Shown in pieces: positions 27,613-41,100 of a DNA stretch of 64,000 nt (within the stretch, counting starts at the first letter, position 1; the number at the start of each line of letters is the position of its first letter). The stretch spans positions 13,151,246-13,215,245 of the forward strand of contig NC_135555.1 of assembly GCF_964340395.1 (NCBI RefSeq). Reading direction: 5' to 3'. Made by a program: the position numbers and the translations under genes. Source of the stretch: Glandiceps talaboti (lineage: Eukaryota; Hemichordata; Enteropneusta; Spengelidae). The notes under the pieces are model-generated. The model did not search any database and was not told where the DNA came from. It saw only the letters and a list, made by a program, of their open reading frames with translations.

Positions 27613-30600
27613 TTAAGTCAGTGTTCATAAACATGTCAAAATTAGCTTATTTTTTCAACCTATATTTTCATTTGGTATAAATCCATTCCTATAACCCTCT
27701 CCCCTTCCAGAGTTACTACCCATTGCATTTAATCAATACCATACTCTAAATAAAGTAATTATAACTCAAACACATGATAAGTTTTGTAGTTAATGTACCT
27801 GGCTTCATTCTCTAGGTCAGTATCAACATCCTCTGAGTCTCTTTGTAATGGAAGGAATAGAAAGTTTAACAATGATTACAACTAGAGTCTAGGTTTAAGA
27901 CACATTGATAATTAGGGAGTTGTGTACTTCTTTTCATTCTAATAGATAAGTTTAAGGGACACAGTCTGTAACTGATGTCACACTTTCTAATCAAGTCAAG
28001 AGTACAAAATACAAACTTTTTATGCAGTTGTCTAATAAGAACTACTACAGGTATAGTAAGAACTAACACTGAGGTATCATTTGATGTAAGTTTTGACATG
28101 CTAAAACTATTTCTGAGTATAATTGGTTAGTATAGACACTCTATGGATTGGGATGATAGGGTTACTTTGTATTTGATGCTAATCATCCCGAAAGCATTAC
28201 ACAAACAGTGACAAGACTGTTGTGTGTATGTGTGTGTGTGGGTGGGTGGGTTGGTGGGTGGGTGGGTGGGTGGGTGGGGGGGGGGGTATTAACTGGGGGA
28301 ACTGATTACAGAACATAGTACTACTGCAATAATATCTGATGTACAAGTGTGTGTAGGTTGTTGAATGGGGTCTTAAAAAACTCAAAAACATGACAACTGT
28401 AAGATCACCTGAGAGATCTCTGCAACAAAAGGGTGAATCTTTTTCTGTAATACAAATGAAAAATCTAACTACAACAATTGCAACCGCACACCAAACCTGA
28501 ATTTACCTGTTAACCAATTGTGGTTTTGGACTGATGCATGCAGAAGGTGGGGGGAAAGAAATGGAACTTTGTTAAAGCATTGAAGAAACATAATATTGGA
28601 ACATTGTAATATATGATAAATAGGTTAGCATCAATACATATTGTATATACCTATACCTGTATACAAAATGAAAGACGATCCAAGTTTTGCTTCAAGCACA
28701 TTAATAAACGTAATAAACATTTATGTGAAATGAATGGATCTGACTTCTGCATAATGAACTGTGTTAGGAATATGAGTGCATTCTTTCCATATTCATTTTA
28801 CTTAAATCAACACAATACGACACTAAATAGTTTTAGCAATGTGTTCTCTAAAAAAGTCATATTTGCTGGTTCTGTAAACTGTAAAATTTGTTGCCAGGGG
28901 TGTCCTTATCATCCCTTGCTTGTGGAAAGGAATGAGAAGAGCGCCCTCAACGGTTGACCCTTCAGTCTAGTACTCCTCTTATAACCATCAGTATAATGCA
29001 TGGTTAAAGGAGTGTACACGATGATGAGTCTGTCAGTCTAACTGATATAATGTTGTATGAAATACATGTCTCTTCACAAGTACTACTTTCCTGTTCGAGA
29101 CTAAAGTGATGTGTGATATCACAGTTGTTTCTGACCACACTGTAAGCTTTGATCACACTGTTTAATTATCCTAATTATTAAACCCACCTTTTAATCTTTG
29201 GCAAGACCAGCACTGTATTTTTCTTGGCTTGTTTCTCTCTACTCCTCCCTGCTGATGATTCACCAGTCCTCATTCTATCTAGGAATTTCTCTAGCTGCAT
29301 TTCACAGAAGTAGTTGATGGCTTCAATGGGTGTGGCATTGTCAATGGTAGACTGGTCTGGAGGTGCGTCAAAAGTCACTGCAATGGAACACCAACAAATA
29401 CATTATACTTTGAACTTCAAACAATGTGTTAACTGTTGTATCCACTCCAGGCAATAAAGGTAGTTAATAAACTTTGGGTTCTGGAATCATTTCATAATTT
29501 CAGATAAAATCCAAATCTGAATATTGGGGGAGGGGTAGTGTTCAATTGACTATCTTTATTAGAGAGTACGGGATCATAACTGAACAATGACAATACTTAC
29601 CCATGAGTGGTCTAGTCTGTGATGATGGTCTAGGTGTCAATAGATCTCTACTACCACCACCACCACCACCACTATCAGCTGTAGACTCTCTGTCAATACC
29701 ACTACCACTCTCATCATCATCCTGTAGGACAAAGATTGAATTGTTATGATGTCATCATTTTCAACTGTCAGTCAATCACTGTTTGTATTGCTGTGGACAC
29801 TTTTATTTCAAGACTAAAGCTATTTCAAGATTTGCAAATGTGATATCTCTCAACGCAAGTGAAAAATAGTTGTAAAATACACATATTCATGTTGACTAGG
29901 TATGGTGGGTAAGCCTCTGGAAATAGTTGCTGCACAACATCTCTTGGGGTAATAGATGTCTACTAGTGCCCTCATAGCCAGACAATAGGTGTTATATCAC
30001 AATACATACTCAGACACATATTCTTTCCATAGGCAAAACAAATCACCAGTAGGACTCCCGTGCCACATGAATATTGCCTCAAGGAAAACAGAACATAAAT
30101 ATTGCCCACTCTATGCAAATTGAGGTCATTTATGGCTCACTAGCCAATACCAAATGACACAATTGAAGCCAATCGCTGAAGGCTGTATATAAACACAATG
30201 TGTTATAAATGGTACTACTAATAGGAACCCCCTTTTTTGAGGGAGCTTGCAACTCACCCTACTCTCTCCTCTTTTCAGGATACTTCTTGATGGTTCTATA
30301 GGGGAGGGTTGCTTACTTCTTCTGTCTGGCATCTTTGCTATCTTTCCACTTAGTTTACCTCGTTTCAGTTGTTCAATAGCTCTTGCAATGTGGTTCTGTT
30401 ACAGAAAGACAAATCAAAGTAACATCATTTTCTCAACTTTCAGTTTTGATCCTATTTCATTATCATTCTATGTTGAGTTTGAATTTGTTTTCCATTCCAG
30501 TTTCATTTCACTTTATGTTTAAATTCATAATAATGGAATTTATTTTCTTAATATCTACTCCCTGCATATAGAATTAAATAATATAGCTAAGAAATCAAAT

Positions 30601-33600
30601 CATAATTCTATACAGCAGTTTCTTCTCTATTTGGGTACAAGTGATGCTAAGTGACACAGTATTGTTATAGCACCCTCAAGAGTCTAAAAGATGCTATTTG
30701 ACTGTACACCTTACCTTGAACAATTCTAACCATTTATCAATCCAATTCTTGGCCATACTTTTAAGTTCAGCTCTGTGGTTAAATTCATCTACATTCCAAA
30801 TATCCCAGGAATCCAGTTCTTTAAAGAAATAATCATGTGGATCCTGTAGACCCATCTGGATAAATGAATTCCTAACGTACGTCCTGATGTGATACAAATG
30901 AAAAGAAAACACATTATGATATAGTATAGGTTGAGCAGAAGATTGGTAAAATATAAATACGAAATTTTGCATACATGTTATGGACTTGAATCCTTAATAC
31001 ACAATTTCTAAGGCCTCATTTAGTTAACTGAACTGAGAGTCAATACTACATATTATAATACAACATACTACATTAAGTATCGCAATTTAAATTTCATTCT
31101 TTGAGAACAAATCATGTTCATACTCTGAATAATTCAGCAAAGTTTGTATTTTTTGCTTTCTGTTTATGTCAAAATATGATGGACTAATTTTGGTTTTATT
31201 TATTATTAGTATGTGGATTTGTATGTGATATTGCTGTTTGTCACAACAAACCTCTCAGTACATTCAGTTTTTGTATATACATTTTGTATTTGATTTCTGT
31301 ACGTTAGGCCGGTGGTCATGGTACTATGGATAAAGCACATTATATATATTAGGTATTTGTACATCTGAACTGATAGAGTAAAAGAACCAAAAAAGTTGCT
31401 TTTATTGTTTTGAATGTTTGTGTCATTTTTTAGCATGATCTTCTCATGACATCTTTATGTACAATTCAGTCCATCTCAACATTTCTTCATTACAACAATA
31501 TATTAAACCATAACTGTACCTGACTTCTTCATCCCCATCTAAGTACTGTACAATCATTTCTACGATTACAGACACATTAGGTGCACCCATAGACTGTAGA
31601 ACCCTTAGCGCTTGTAAGATAAATGCCTTCTGGTCCTCATCCTGAGCAGACGGTGGACTGGAAGAATTCAACAAAGCTAGCATATTATCAGCTACTTGTT
31701 GCGCATTAGCTATGCCATCCTGTGTATGTAATGTCATCAAGGCATCAGCCAGGAGACTTTTCATTTCGTAGTCTGCAATCTTCTGTAGTTTGAGGAGTGT
31801 TGCTGTGAATGCAGATACTGTCCATGGTTTAGGGAACGTCTGTAATATACAAAGACAAGATACACTTTACTATGACACATAAGTACTTGAATCAAAGTTA
31901 TGATACCACTGACAGCGTTGATATAGCTTTGACTTCTATATGCAAAATCACATACTCAAATTGTGACAATAAAGGTACAGACATCAGAAACTGAACAGAA
32001 ACTGCTTTAAACTTAATCAAAAAGGTTTGTTTATGTACTTCTATTGAAGGTACACAGTTTGTAAATTTTAAGGTTTTCACTAACTGTACTTTGCTTTGAA
32101 TAATCTTTCTGTTATTCCAAATACTGAAGCATGTTGCATCATGTCTATAGTTGAGTTAATTTCAAGATATTCAAGGAAATTGCCATCTTTTGTGACATTT
32201 GTCTTGAGTCAAAAGTAAGGTCATGGGGTAATAAACTTACACCTGGCCCAGCATTAGGGAAGTATTTCTCAAACCATTCAGCTCCCTTGAATTGTGCAAT
32301 GAATCCTGGTAGAGGTGTAGGTGGTCTGGGTGGGGATGGAGTGGGTGGCGGTGGAGGCTCTGGAGAAGGTGACTTCTCTTTGGGTTTGGAAACAAATTTC
32401 TGAATAGGTTTCCTGGGTTTCATAACTTTGGGTTTAGGAGGTGGTTTGGGTTCCTCTTTGGGTTCTTCCTTAGGTTCCTCTGGTGGGGGTGTAGGTGGAG
32501 GGGTTATGATCTCCTCCTCTATAATCTCCTTTGGTGAAGGCGTCCTTGTAATGTCTATTTCAAGTTGTTTAAATAGCACTGACTTGGGTGTTGATTTGGG
32601 TGTTGCCATTTCGGCCTTTTCTTCTTCCTCCTTGGCCACCATATCCTCAATTTTCTTTGCCTGTTTACATCAGTATAAATTGTTAGTAAATGCAACACTT
32701 CATTGGTCAAATCACAGAAGACAGAAAATTTAACAATGATGTCCATGCTGCAATAAAATCTATGTGACAATATATTTAAAAGTCAAAGTTGATATGATCA
32801 AAACACTCTTCAAACCGTGCACAAAATCATGCAAAGCCAGAAATGAAATCCTGTCAACGATTAATGAGATGTGACTTTGGTTTATGAAAACTATACGTTT
32901 GATGGACTGGATGAAATACACACATCACTTCACACTTGATATGAATGCTTTATGACAACACTACACAGCAACACACATATGGAGATGAATATGATGAAGT
33001 GTTTCAAATATGGTGATTCCCTTTATTTGTTTCTGTAACAGTATGATACCTTTTAGAAATGCACCTACTCAACAATGTACAGAATAGGTCTATAGGAAGG
33101 TACACAAGTCATTTGATGCAGACTGCGTGTTCATTGTGCCAAATTTGTGGCTGAGTTGTGAAACAGACCCACCATCAAATTAGGCCTATTTTGAAACAAT
33201 TTTGTAATCTTATGGTGGTGGGCTCAGTTTGGCATTTGCATCCAAAACTGCAGTTCAGTTTTTATTTTAACATAGACTTCTCACTCCAAGGTCTATGGTT
33301 ATATGCATGCATGGAATATTCAAGGAATCACCTTTGACCTATTCTTAATCTACACTGCTGGAGTGTGCTTTTCTATAGGTATGTTGTTGTTTCAAGTGGG
33401 CATATACATCCAGTGATTGATGTAACACTGGCACAGAAACTCAATTCTATTCCATATCTGGTGTGTGTTTGAAAGCTCTGCTCCACCTGTCCATGTGTCC
33501 AATGTAGTTGTGTATCTTCTCTGTTGTCCTGGTATACATGTCATGGTAAACCTACTGGTAACTTACAGGCCTTAAAAATTACTAACCTAACATGTGATGC

Positions 33601-35110
33601 AATGTGATATAATGTAATGTGGTATGAGATGTGATGTGATGTGATGTGATGTGGTGTAATGTGATATGGTGTAATGTCATGTGGTGTGATGTGACATGAT
33701 GTGATGTGCTGTGATGTGATGTGAAGTGCGATGCAATGCAATGCAATGTGAAGAAATCTGTGACCTAGCTGTGACCAGCAAGTGATAGCTTGTGTACATA
33801 CATAGTAGAATATTGCAATGCTACAAACCAGCTGACAACCACAGAATAGATATCGGGTCAATTTTGTACTTTGTCAAAATGTACAATGTCATCCCTGAAT
33901 GAATGGAATATGAATGGAATATCCTATCTATTATGTTCAATGGTGGGACCAATTCCACTAATCAAAAGATGGGGATGACTAGGTTCAACTTCACTGAAAG
34001 TGACTATCATCAATGCCACTATGGTTGAGACAATACTGAATACCCTTATATTTGCTCATAATTTTTTCAATGTTAGATGTGATCAAAGTTTGGACTTTGT
34101 ACTGAAATATGAACTTCAATGAAGTTCTAAAAACTTCAAACATAACAATATTATGAAAATCTGAAAAGTTTACAAAAACATCATAACTATAGTCTGAGAA
34201 TCAAAGTGGTTGTCAGCTGCTGAGTAGAATAAAAATGAAAAAAATGAAAATTGTGTCAATGTCACACTTTGGGGTGCTAACAAAACTCTACAAGGCTTTG
34301 ACAAAGTGATGAAAAAAAACACTCCACACACACAATCAAACAAAAAGCAACAGAGTTTGGTGGTGGTGTAAAAATGAAGACTCAGTGGTGTATTTTTTTT
34401 ACCTCTGGCGTTGGTGTTGGTGAAGGAAATACATATTCCTTCACAATGAGATAAGCGATTAGATACAGAAAAGAAAACATGCAGCATATTCATTAATTTT
34501 ACATTCAAAAAGAGGACGGTTAAAACTGTTGTTAAAATTTCGACCAAATAGTTTTAATAAGTTTACATTCAGCAAAAAGAGGGCAGTTAAAAATGTTATT
34601 AAAATTATGACCAACAGTTGAGCAATGTCCATTATTGTAATAAAGTATATGTAGTTTAGCAAAAAATTAGCAAAAAAATGTGACCAAATTTGCATAGAGA
34701 AATTACGATCAGAAGTTGAATGATGCAAAAATTCCAGAACATTATATTAGGGTGAATGTTTCAGGCTGATGTGATTGATGTGTATAGTGCGGCAAGTCTC
34801 TGTTCGGTGACATATTTTTTTAGATAGTGTACTTGTAATTCATGCAATGTGTTATTTGTTAAATTTTCAATTATTGTGTTTTGTATCTGAGTGAATGAAA
34901 TCCTTGACAATATTATATTTGTATTGAATCCAGAGTTGTGTACAGTAAATATTTCCATTAATTGCAACATACAGACATCCACACACAAGAATGTTACATT
35001 AACTCATGTATACATGTGCACGTGCACACATGCACGCATGCATGTGTGCACACAAACACTCACGCACAATGCACAGATGCACTTACGTAAGTGCATGCAT
35101 GCTTATGTGC

Positions 35111-35172
<62 letters not shown>

Positions 35173-38100
35173 ATGCACTTGTAGTATGTTGAATATGTTC
35201 ACACAACATTGGTCAGTAGATCTCCTTTTACATGTAATACATGTTAAACAATAGGGACCCTGATATACTCAACATTCACAAAGACAACACGCTCTTACAG
35301 AAAACATTAACACCTTCACAACCATCCTTCCATCTTTCTCTCTCATTTCAACAGACTTTGTACACTACGACACACTACAGAAGACCCACAAAACATGGAA
35401 ACAAATGAAAGAATGCTAATAATACCTCTTCATCATCACTCCAGTAAAAGACACGCTGCGACGTCAGATGTGAAAATAGAAATTTCATTCAACATGGCAA
35501 AGGGGAGTTGGGAAAACACAACACACTAATAGAACTATACAACTATAAACTCTACAGATACCGATGAACTAAATGACCTTAGTATAGACTGCTAATATTA
35601 TGGGATATGAATTGTCAGGGGGTGTGATGATGACATGCATTATACATGTAATGTGTCAAGTTACGACAATTGAGTGCCAGAATTGGTATGACCCTGATCC
35701 TCCTTAACATTTCATGCATTATATACCTGTATCCTTTACTCCATACCTCTTGTCCTCCTTAGTAAGTACTAATATTTCAATTTAAAAGATGGAAGAATTC
35801 ATTCCGGTTTGATAGATTTGTTTTTTTAGCAAATATGATATAAAATACCAATATACAGAGATCAAGAAGAAAACCAGGAAATTATATATTTTGATACTTG
35901 CTGTATCATAAACTGGCAATTGAATATAACTTAAAGATAAATATAGTTAGCAACTATTTTAGACAATGGATTTTAAAAATTCCCGAAAGCAAAGTCTTTT
36001 TTTTTTTAACTTACCATACTTGTCACATTTCTGATTTAAAAATACAAAAAGCTCTTTTTTCCAGCCAACGTTTTCCATTGATTTTTTAGACATATTTACG
36101 TACAATTCTTCCATCTTTTAAAAGGAGGTGTTATATCCCCAATATACAAACCTTATTATACTGTCTACACACATTACATACATGCTATCATACCGTAGAC
36201 ACTTACCAATATTACTCATATCAATAATTAGTAGTCTCTGAGGTAGTTCTTTGAGTATATTATTAATATAAGATAAGTTGACTTTTTTGTGGGTTATAAA
36301 TAAACCCCTATGTTGTGATAATGTGTCTTTGAATTGAATGTGTGTGACTCATTTGCCACATGCCTGTAGTATCTTTTTTTGGAAACCTTACCAAGTCTTT
36401 TTGTATTTGGTTTAAATAAAGAACTTTGATAACAAAGTTCTTAAAAATGATGGCAGTTGAAAAAAACCCTAAATTATAAGTAGCAACACTTGTATACATT
36501 GTAAACATCTATCCCATTCACATGACTAGGTGAACTTGAAATAACTGAGTATACTACTACACAATGAAATGTTTCTCAAAGTAGTCTGTAAGGTATGCCG
36601 TGGCGGGACGCCCTCACACATCGGTCAACCCCTCTCAGAGGAGGCTGGTGAGAGCAGAACAATAAGACGTATCTTACAGTCTACAATAACTGCAGCTATA
36701 CTATTATGCTGAACTTGAAGCGACTACAGACTATGGGTTTCAGAAACCAGTCTGAACATTTTCTCAGTTTTTGGCAACTACAATTTTAGTCAAGATGTTT
36801 TCCCTGAAGTAGGGCCCCTATTGTTGCTATAAAAGTTCAATTTCTGATGTTTTACTGGGCATGTCTACATTCTTTTCGTACATTAACAATTCTTTGATCC
36901 AGATATATTGACTTGGAAATGTGACTTGAAATAAGTTGTAAAATAAACAGGCATACGGCAAAGTATTGTGTCATGTACGGAACCCTAGTGAAGAATACTA
37001 GAATGTCAGAAGATCCTATGGTACTATAAACACAGCATTCAAGATCACAGCAGAGACAGCACGCCATGGATATACTATATTTGTTGTCAGTATGCAGTAC
37101 TCAGGATTATCCCAGTGTTGGGGTATATTTGGAGCTGAAATGTTTATAACTTCCAATGTTTTGGTAGAATATATGGTTGAGAATATTAAAAACTGAAAAT
37201 TTAGTACATGTATGTGATAACTTCAGAATGGTATTTTGCAGGTGAGGATTACTAGTATCCAATACATCAGTACATAACTTTTTGGTAAAATGAAAAATGT
37301 TTTGAAGAGAGTTGATTATTTTGCATTAAATTCTCTTCAATGTTAAAGATTAGATTTGATCAAAAAGCCTCTTGAGATCAGGAAAATTTGTAAATAGATT
37401 GTTTGAAATGTACTTTTTTTCCATTCATCTACTCCAAAATGTCTGAAGTATTGCATAAGGCAAACTGTTCACAAGTATACCATGGATAATGATTCATGCA
37501 TTAGACCTAAAAATAAATGACATCACAGCACAGCAAAGCAAAGCACAGCAGAACAACTAGTAATGTTAACGACACACTATGATAAGTTCACAAATCATGC
37601 AGTACACCAACACAGCAAAGCACAAGACAAGATAAGACATGACAAGACAAGACGAGATAAGACAAGATAAAGAAAACAAGGCCATCATGCTAATGATGAA
37701 TGAAAGGGTCACCTCTTCTTCTTCTTGCCTCTGTGGAATGATTGGCGAGGGTGAAATAAAAATAAAAATGTCAACAAAAATTAAAAAACCAAATAAATGA
37801 TCAGCAAAGTCTATAGACAAGCCCTTATACCCTTTCATAACCGTTTTACAGCTTATGTGTGACAAAGCACACCCTCAATTTGAAGATTTTGTATTCATAA
37901 TATAATTTGAAACTCAAATTTTGATACCAACCTGTAAACATTGCATATGGTTTTGTTCTGTGATCTCAGTCTACAATCAAATTTAAATATTATATAAAAC
38001 CAAAACCTTACAAAAAACATGATGATTTTCTTTGACTGCTCTTAGCAGAGACTTGGTAATGAACTATTAGAGATGTATGCAGTCGATTGGATTAGAATCT

Positions 38101-41100
38101 GATGTGTTCTCAGAAGTGACAAATATGCTGAACTATGTCAAATTGAACGGATTCTTGCTTCGTACATAATTTTGATTTGGTATAAAAAAAATTGCAAAAT
38201 ATGTTCAAATTGCAAATATGTTCATTCATGTTGTACTTTGCAGTCAATCCACTGTTGTATAGAAATTAAATACAAATTCATGCAAACTAACGTATGTAAT
38301 ATTAAGTTGGTTATACAGCTTTTGGAAGACCTTCTGTACCACCATAGCAGGGTTAAAGTTCATTAGTTGCCATTGGCTACACTACAGAGGGGAGGAGCAG
38401 GGTAGAATATCAGTCTGTGTTTTGTTAGATAGAGGAGTTACTAACTTCATGGTTAGTATATGTACTGGTGTGTTCAAACTCTAGTTCTGTAATTTTTGAA
38501 TTTTTGTCACACAGGAGAACAGGTAATGGTGGGAATTCTTTATGATATTTAGAAAAAAAATTAGGGAAAATTAACCATAAACATTGACTAAAATGTAGTC
38601 CTATCAAATGTTAAAATATGACACAAAATTCATGTTACCTGTAATAGATGGGTTAATAACATTGTTCAATACAAAAAACACAACAGGGTATTTTAGTAAA
38701 AAAATGACTGAAATGTTTGTTTCAAATTTTGAAATGTATGTTATTGAAACATAGAATAAAATTTCATTAAAAAGAAGCTGAAAAGCAAACATGAAATTTT
38801 GGATAGTTACTAGATTAAAATATGTTTTTACGGTGTTGCTAAGCATTTTCACCTTGCTTCTGTGCTTATACACATAAGACAATGATATTGATAAACAAAA
38901 CAAAAATAAAACAAAAAATACAAAAAAACAACTTGAAATGCACATACTGAAATGCACACATCAAATTTTGAAATGTATTTCATTGAAACATACAAGAACA
39001 TTTTGTACATATATATGAGGGTAAGAATCTATTGATAACTTGAAATATTGATTTCCCTCTGGGTCTCATCAGAAACTTTCTGCTTTCTGAAACAACCGTC
39101 AAACACCCTTTAATACTGAAATACACAATATAAACTATCTCTCTGTGGAAGTGAAAATGTCCTGAAATAAATCAGAATATATTGACTCACCCTCTTTCTT
39201 GCATTGATCTCAGCTAGTTGATCTTCAGTCAGGGCCGGTGGTTTCCATGAATCCGATTGCATCTTTGCAGTCTCCTCTGCCGGCCACAGTAGCCGCACAA
39301 GGACGGAATTAGGAATAAACCCGGACGGATTGATTGGAAGTGGTTTCTTCTTGGTTACTGTCTCCCCATCTTCATCCTCTATCTGTTCTTCTTTTAACTT
39401 TACAGCAGTTGGGTTCGGGAAGAAACCAGTATCATCATATTCCCGGAATGGTGCTTCTCCTGGTAGGAATAGAAGTGACACAGATATGACACAGTTGTGA
39501 AAGTTGGATAAGTTAAGAATAAGAAAAAACACAAATGCATCAATTTTGTTTGCTCTAATGTAAGTTAGTTAATATTATTATAATTTACACCTCATTTAAT
39601 AAATCTGTTGTCACTCATGAAAGGGGTTCCATTTTTACAGTGATTCATTTCACAGCAGATAAGTTCAGTCAAAATGCATACATTAACAGAATGTATATTG
39701 CAGACAGTGACTGTCCCCAATTCTGCTGGGGGTAGCAGATATTCATACTTCATTTTCCCTGTAATGTCTGACAATACTGCCATCTATCAGTTACAAGAGA
39801 CAGTGTACGGTGGGGGGGGGGGGGGGGGGGGGGGGCACTAATTTTTGAACAATGACCTGACCTGTGCTGGAACATAATTATAGTGTATTGCACTTGTAGC
39901 ATAGTTATTTGTATAGTATTGAGAATCTTGGATGTCACCACAATTGGGCATTCTTACCTTTCTCTTCTGGTACTTCCATAAATGCATTCACATTGAAATA
40001 ATCATCCTTTGGTACCTACAAAATATACAAAGACAACAAAATGTTCTAAGTAAACATATAGAGTAGGTTTTGTTATATAAAATATGATATTTTACACATT
40101 TAAAAAAAAATGTTTTGCAAATTAAAGAGTTACAAACAAGGACTTGGCATATGTTGTTTCATGTTGATTTTTCAAATAGGAAGCCATGACAAAATTGTTT
40201 TGTAAATTAAAAATCCAAAATAAATACCCAATCCTCATCATCCATATGACCACTTTAAATGATATACAATGTATGTAACTTGTAAGCTACAGGTATATAT
40301 CATATTTATAGACTGATATTAATTTTAGTGTTTTTACTTACAAAGATTTGTTCTGGTTTGGGCATTAAATCCAAATATTTCTGGAATGCCTCTTCTCGTA
40401 CTCTAGGAGGTGGTTTAGGTTTCTTCTTCCGTCCAAATTGTCCATCACGGATTTTCTTCAGTTCACTGTCTCTAGCAATAAGCATGGCGTACTCCTGAGA
40501 ATTTACAGGAAGAGAAGAAAACAGATGTAATAATTCTACCTGAAACGTTATATTTGCTTAGATGTATGGGATGACTGGTAGGGACTCAGGGAGGAAATAA
40601 AAATTGCAACCATGTTCATGACAACCAACAAATTTTGTTTCCTTGCTTGCTTTGTTTCCTTCCTTGCATCATATTATGTAATTAGTTTCAAAATCGAGTC
40701 ATAGCGAAAACAATTTCAGCAAAATCGCTTATTTGTTTGCCACATAATTTTTACATAAGATTCAATTCAACATGTCTGTTTTGATAATGAACTGTTTCTT
40801 GCTTGTTTGTAAGAACTCATCTTGTTCTAGGTACCGTGATTATGAACCATGTTAGAGCCTTTGTTTGAATAGGGCCCACATATCTGTTTCCAATGAAGCT
40901 ATAGACTGACATCTTGTCTGGTCATCTGCCCACAAACCATAATAGGATTGTTCTTTGTCAATAGAAGTATTCACCATTTCTTGCACCAATTTTGATCTTA
41001 CCTTTTCTTTGATTTTCTTTTCCCTTGTAAGTTCTTCATTTTCTTCATCTGTCAGAATGTCCATAAAATGATCAAATCTAGAGATGCCAAGAACAATATA

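Noticed and set aside
27425-27680. Arg/Glu-repeat and Leu/Ser-repeat open frames
   Set aside because: Translation of a CT/TGTC microsatellite in both directions.
32428-32733. Gly/Ser-rich plus-strand open frame
   Set aside because: Shadow of the proline-rich WDR97 exon on the other strand.
35739-35752. Possible 11-nt microexon (GAGGACAAGAG) in the WDR97 linker
   Set aside because: Its length is not a multiple of three and would break the phase shared by all neighbours.
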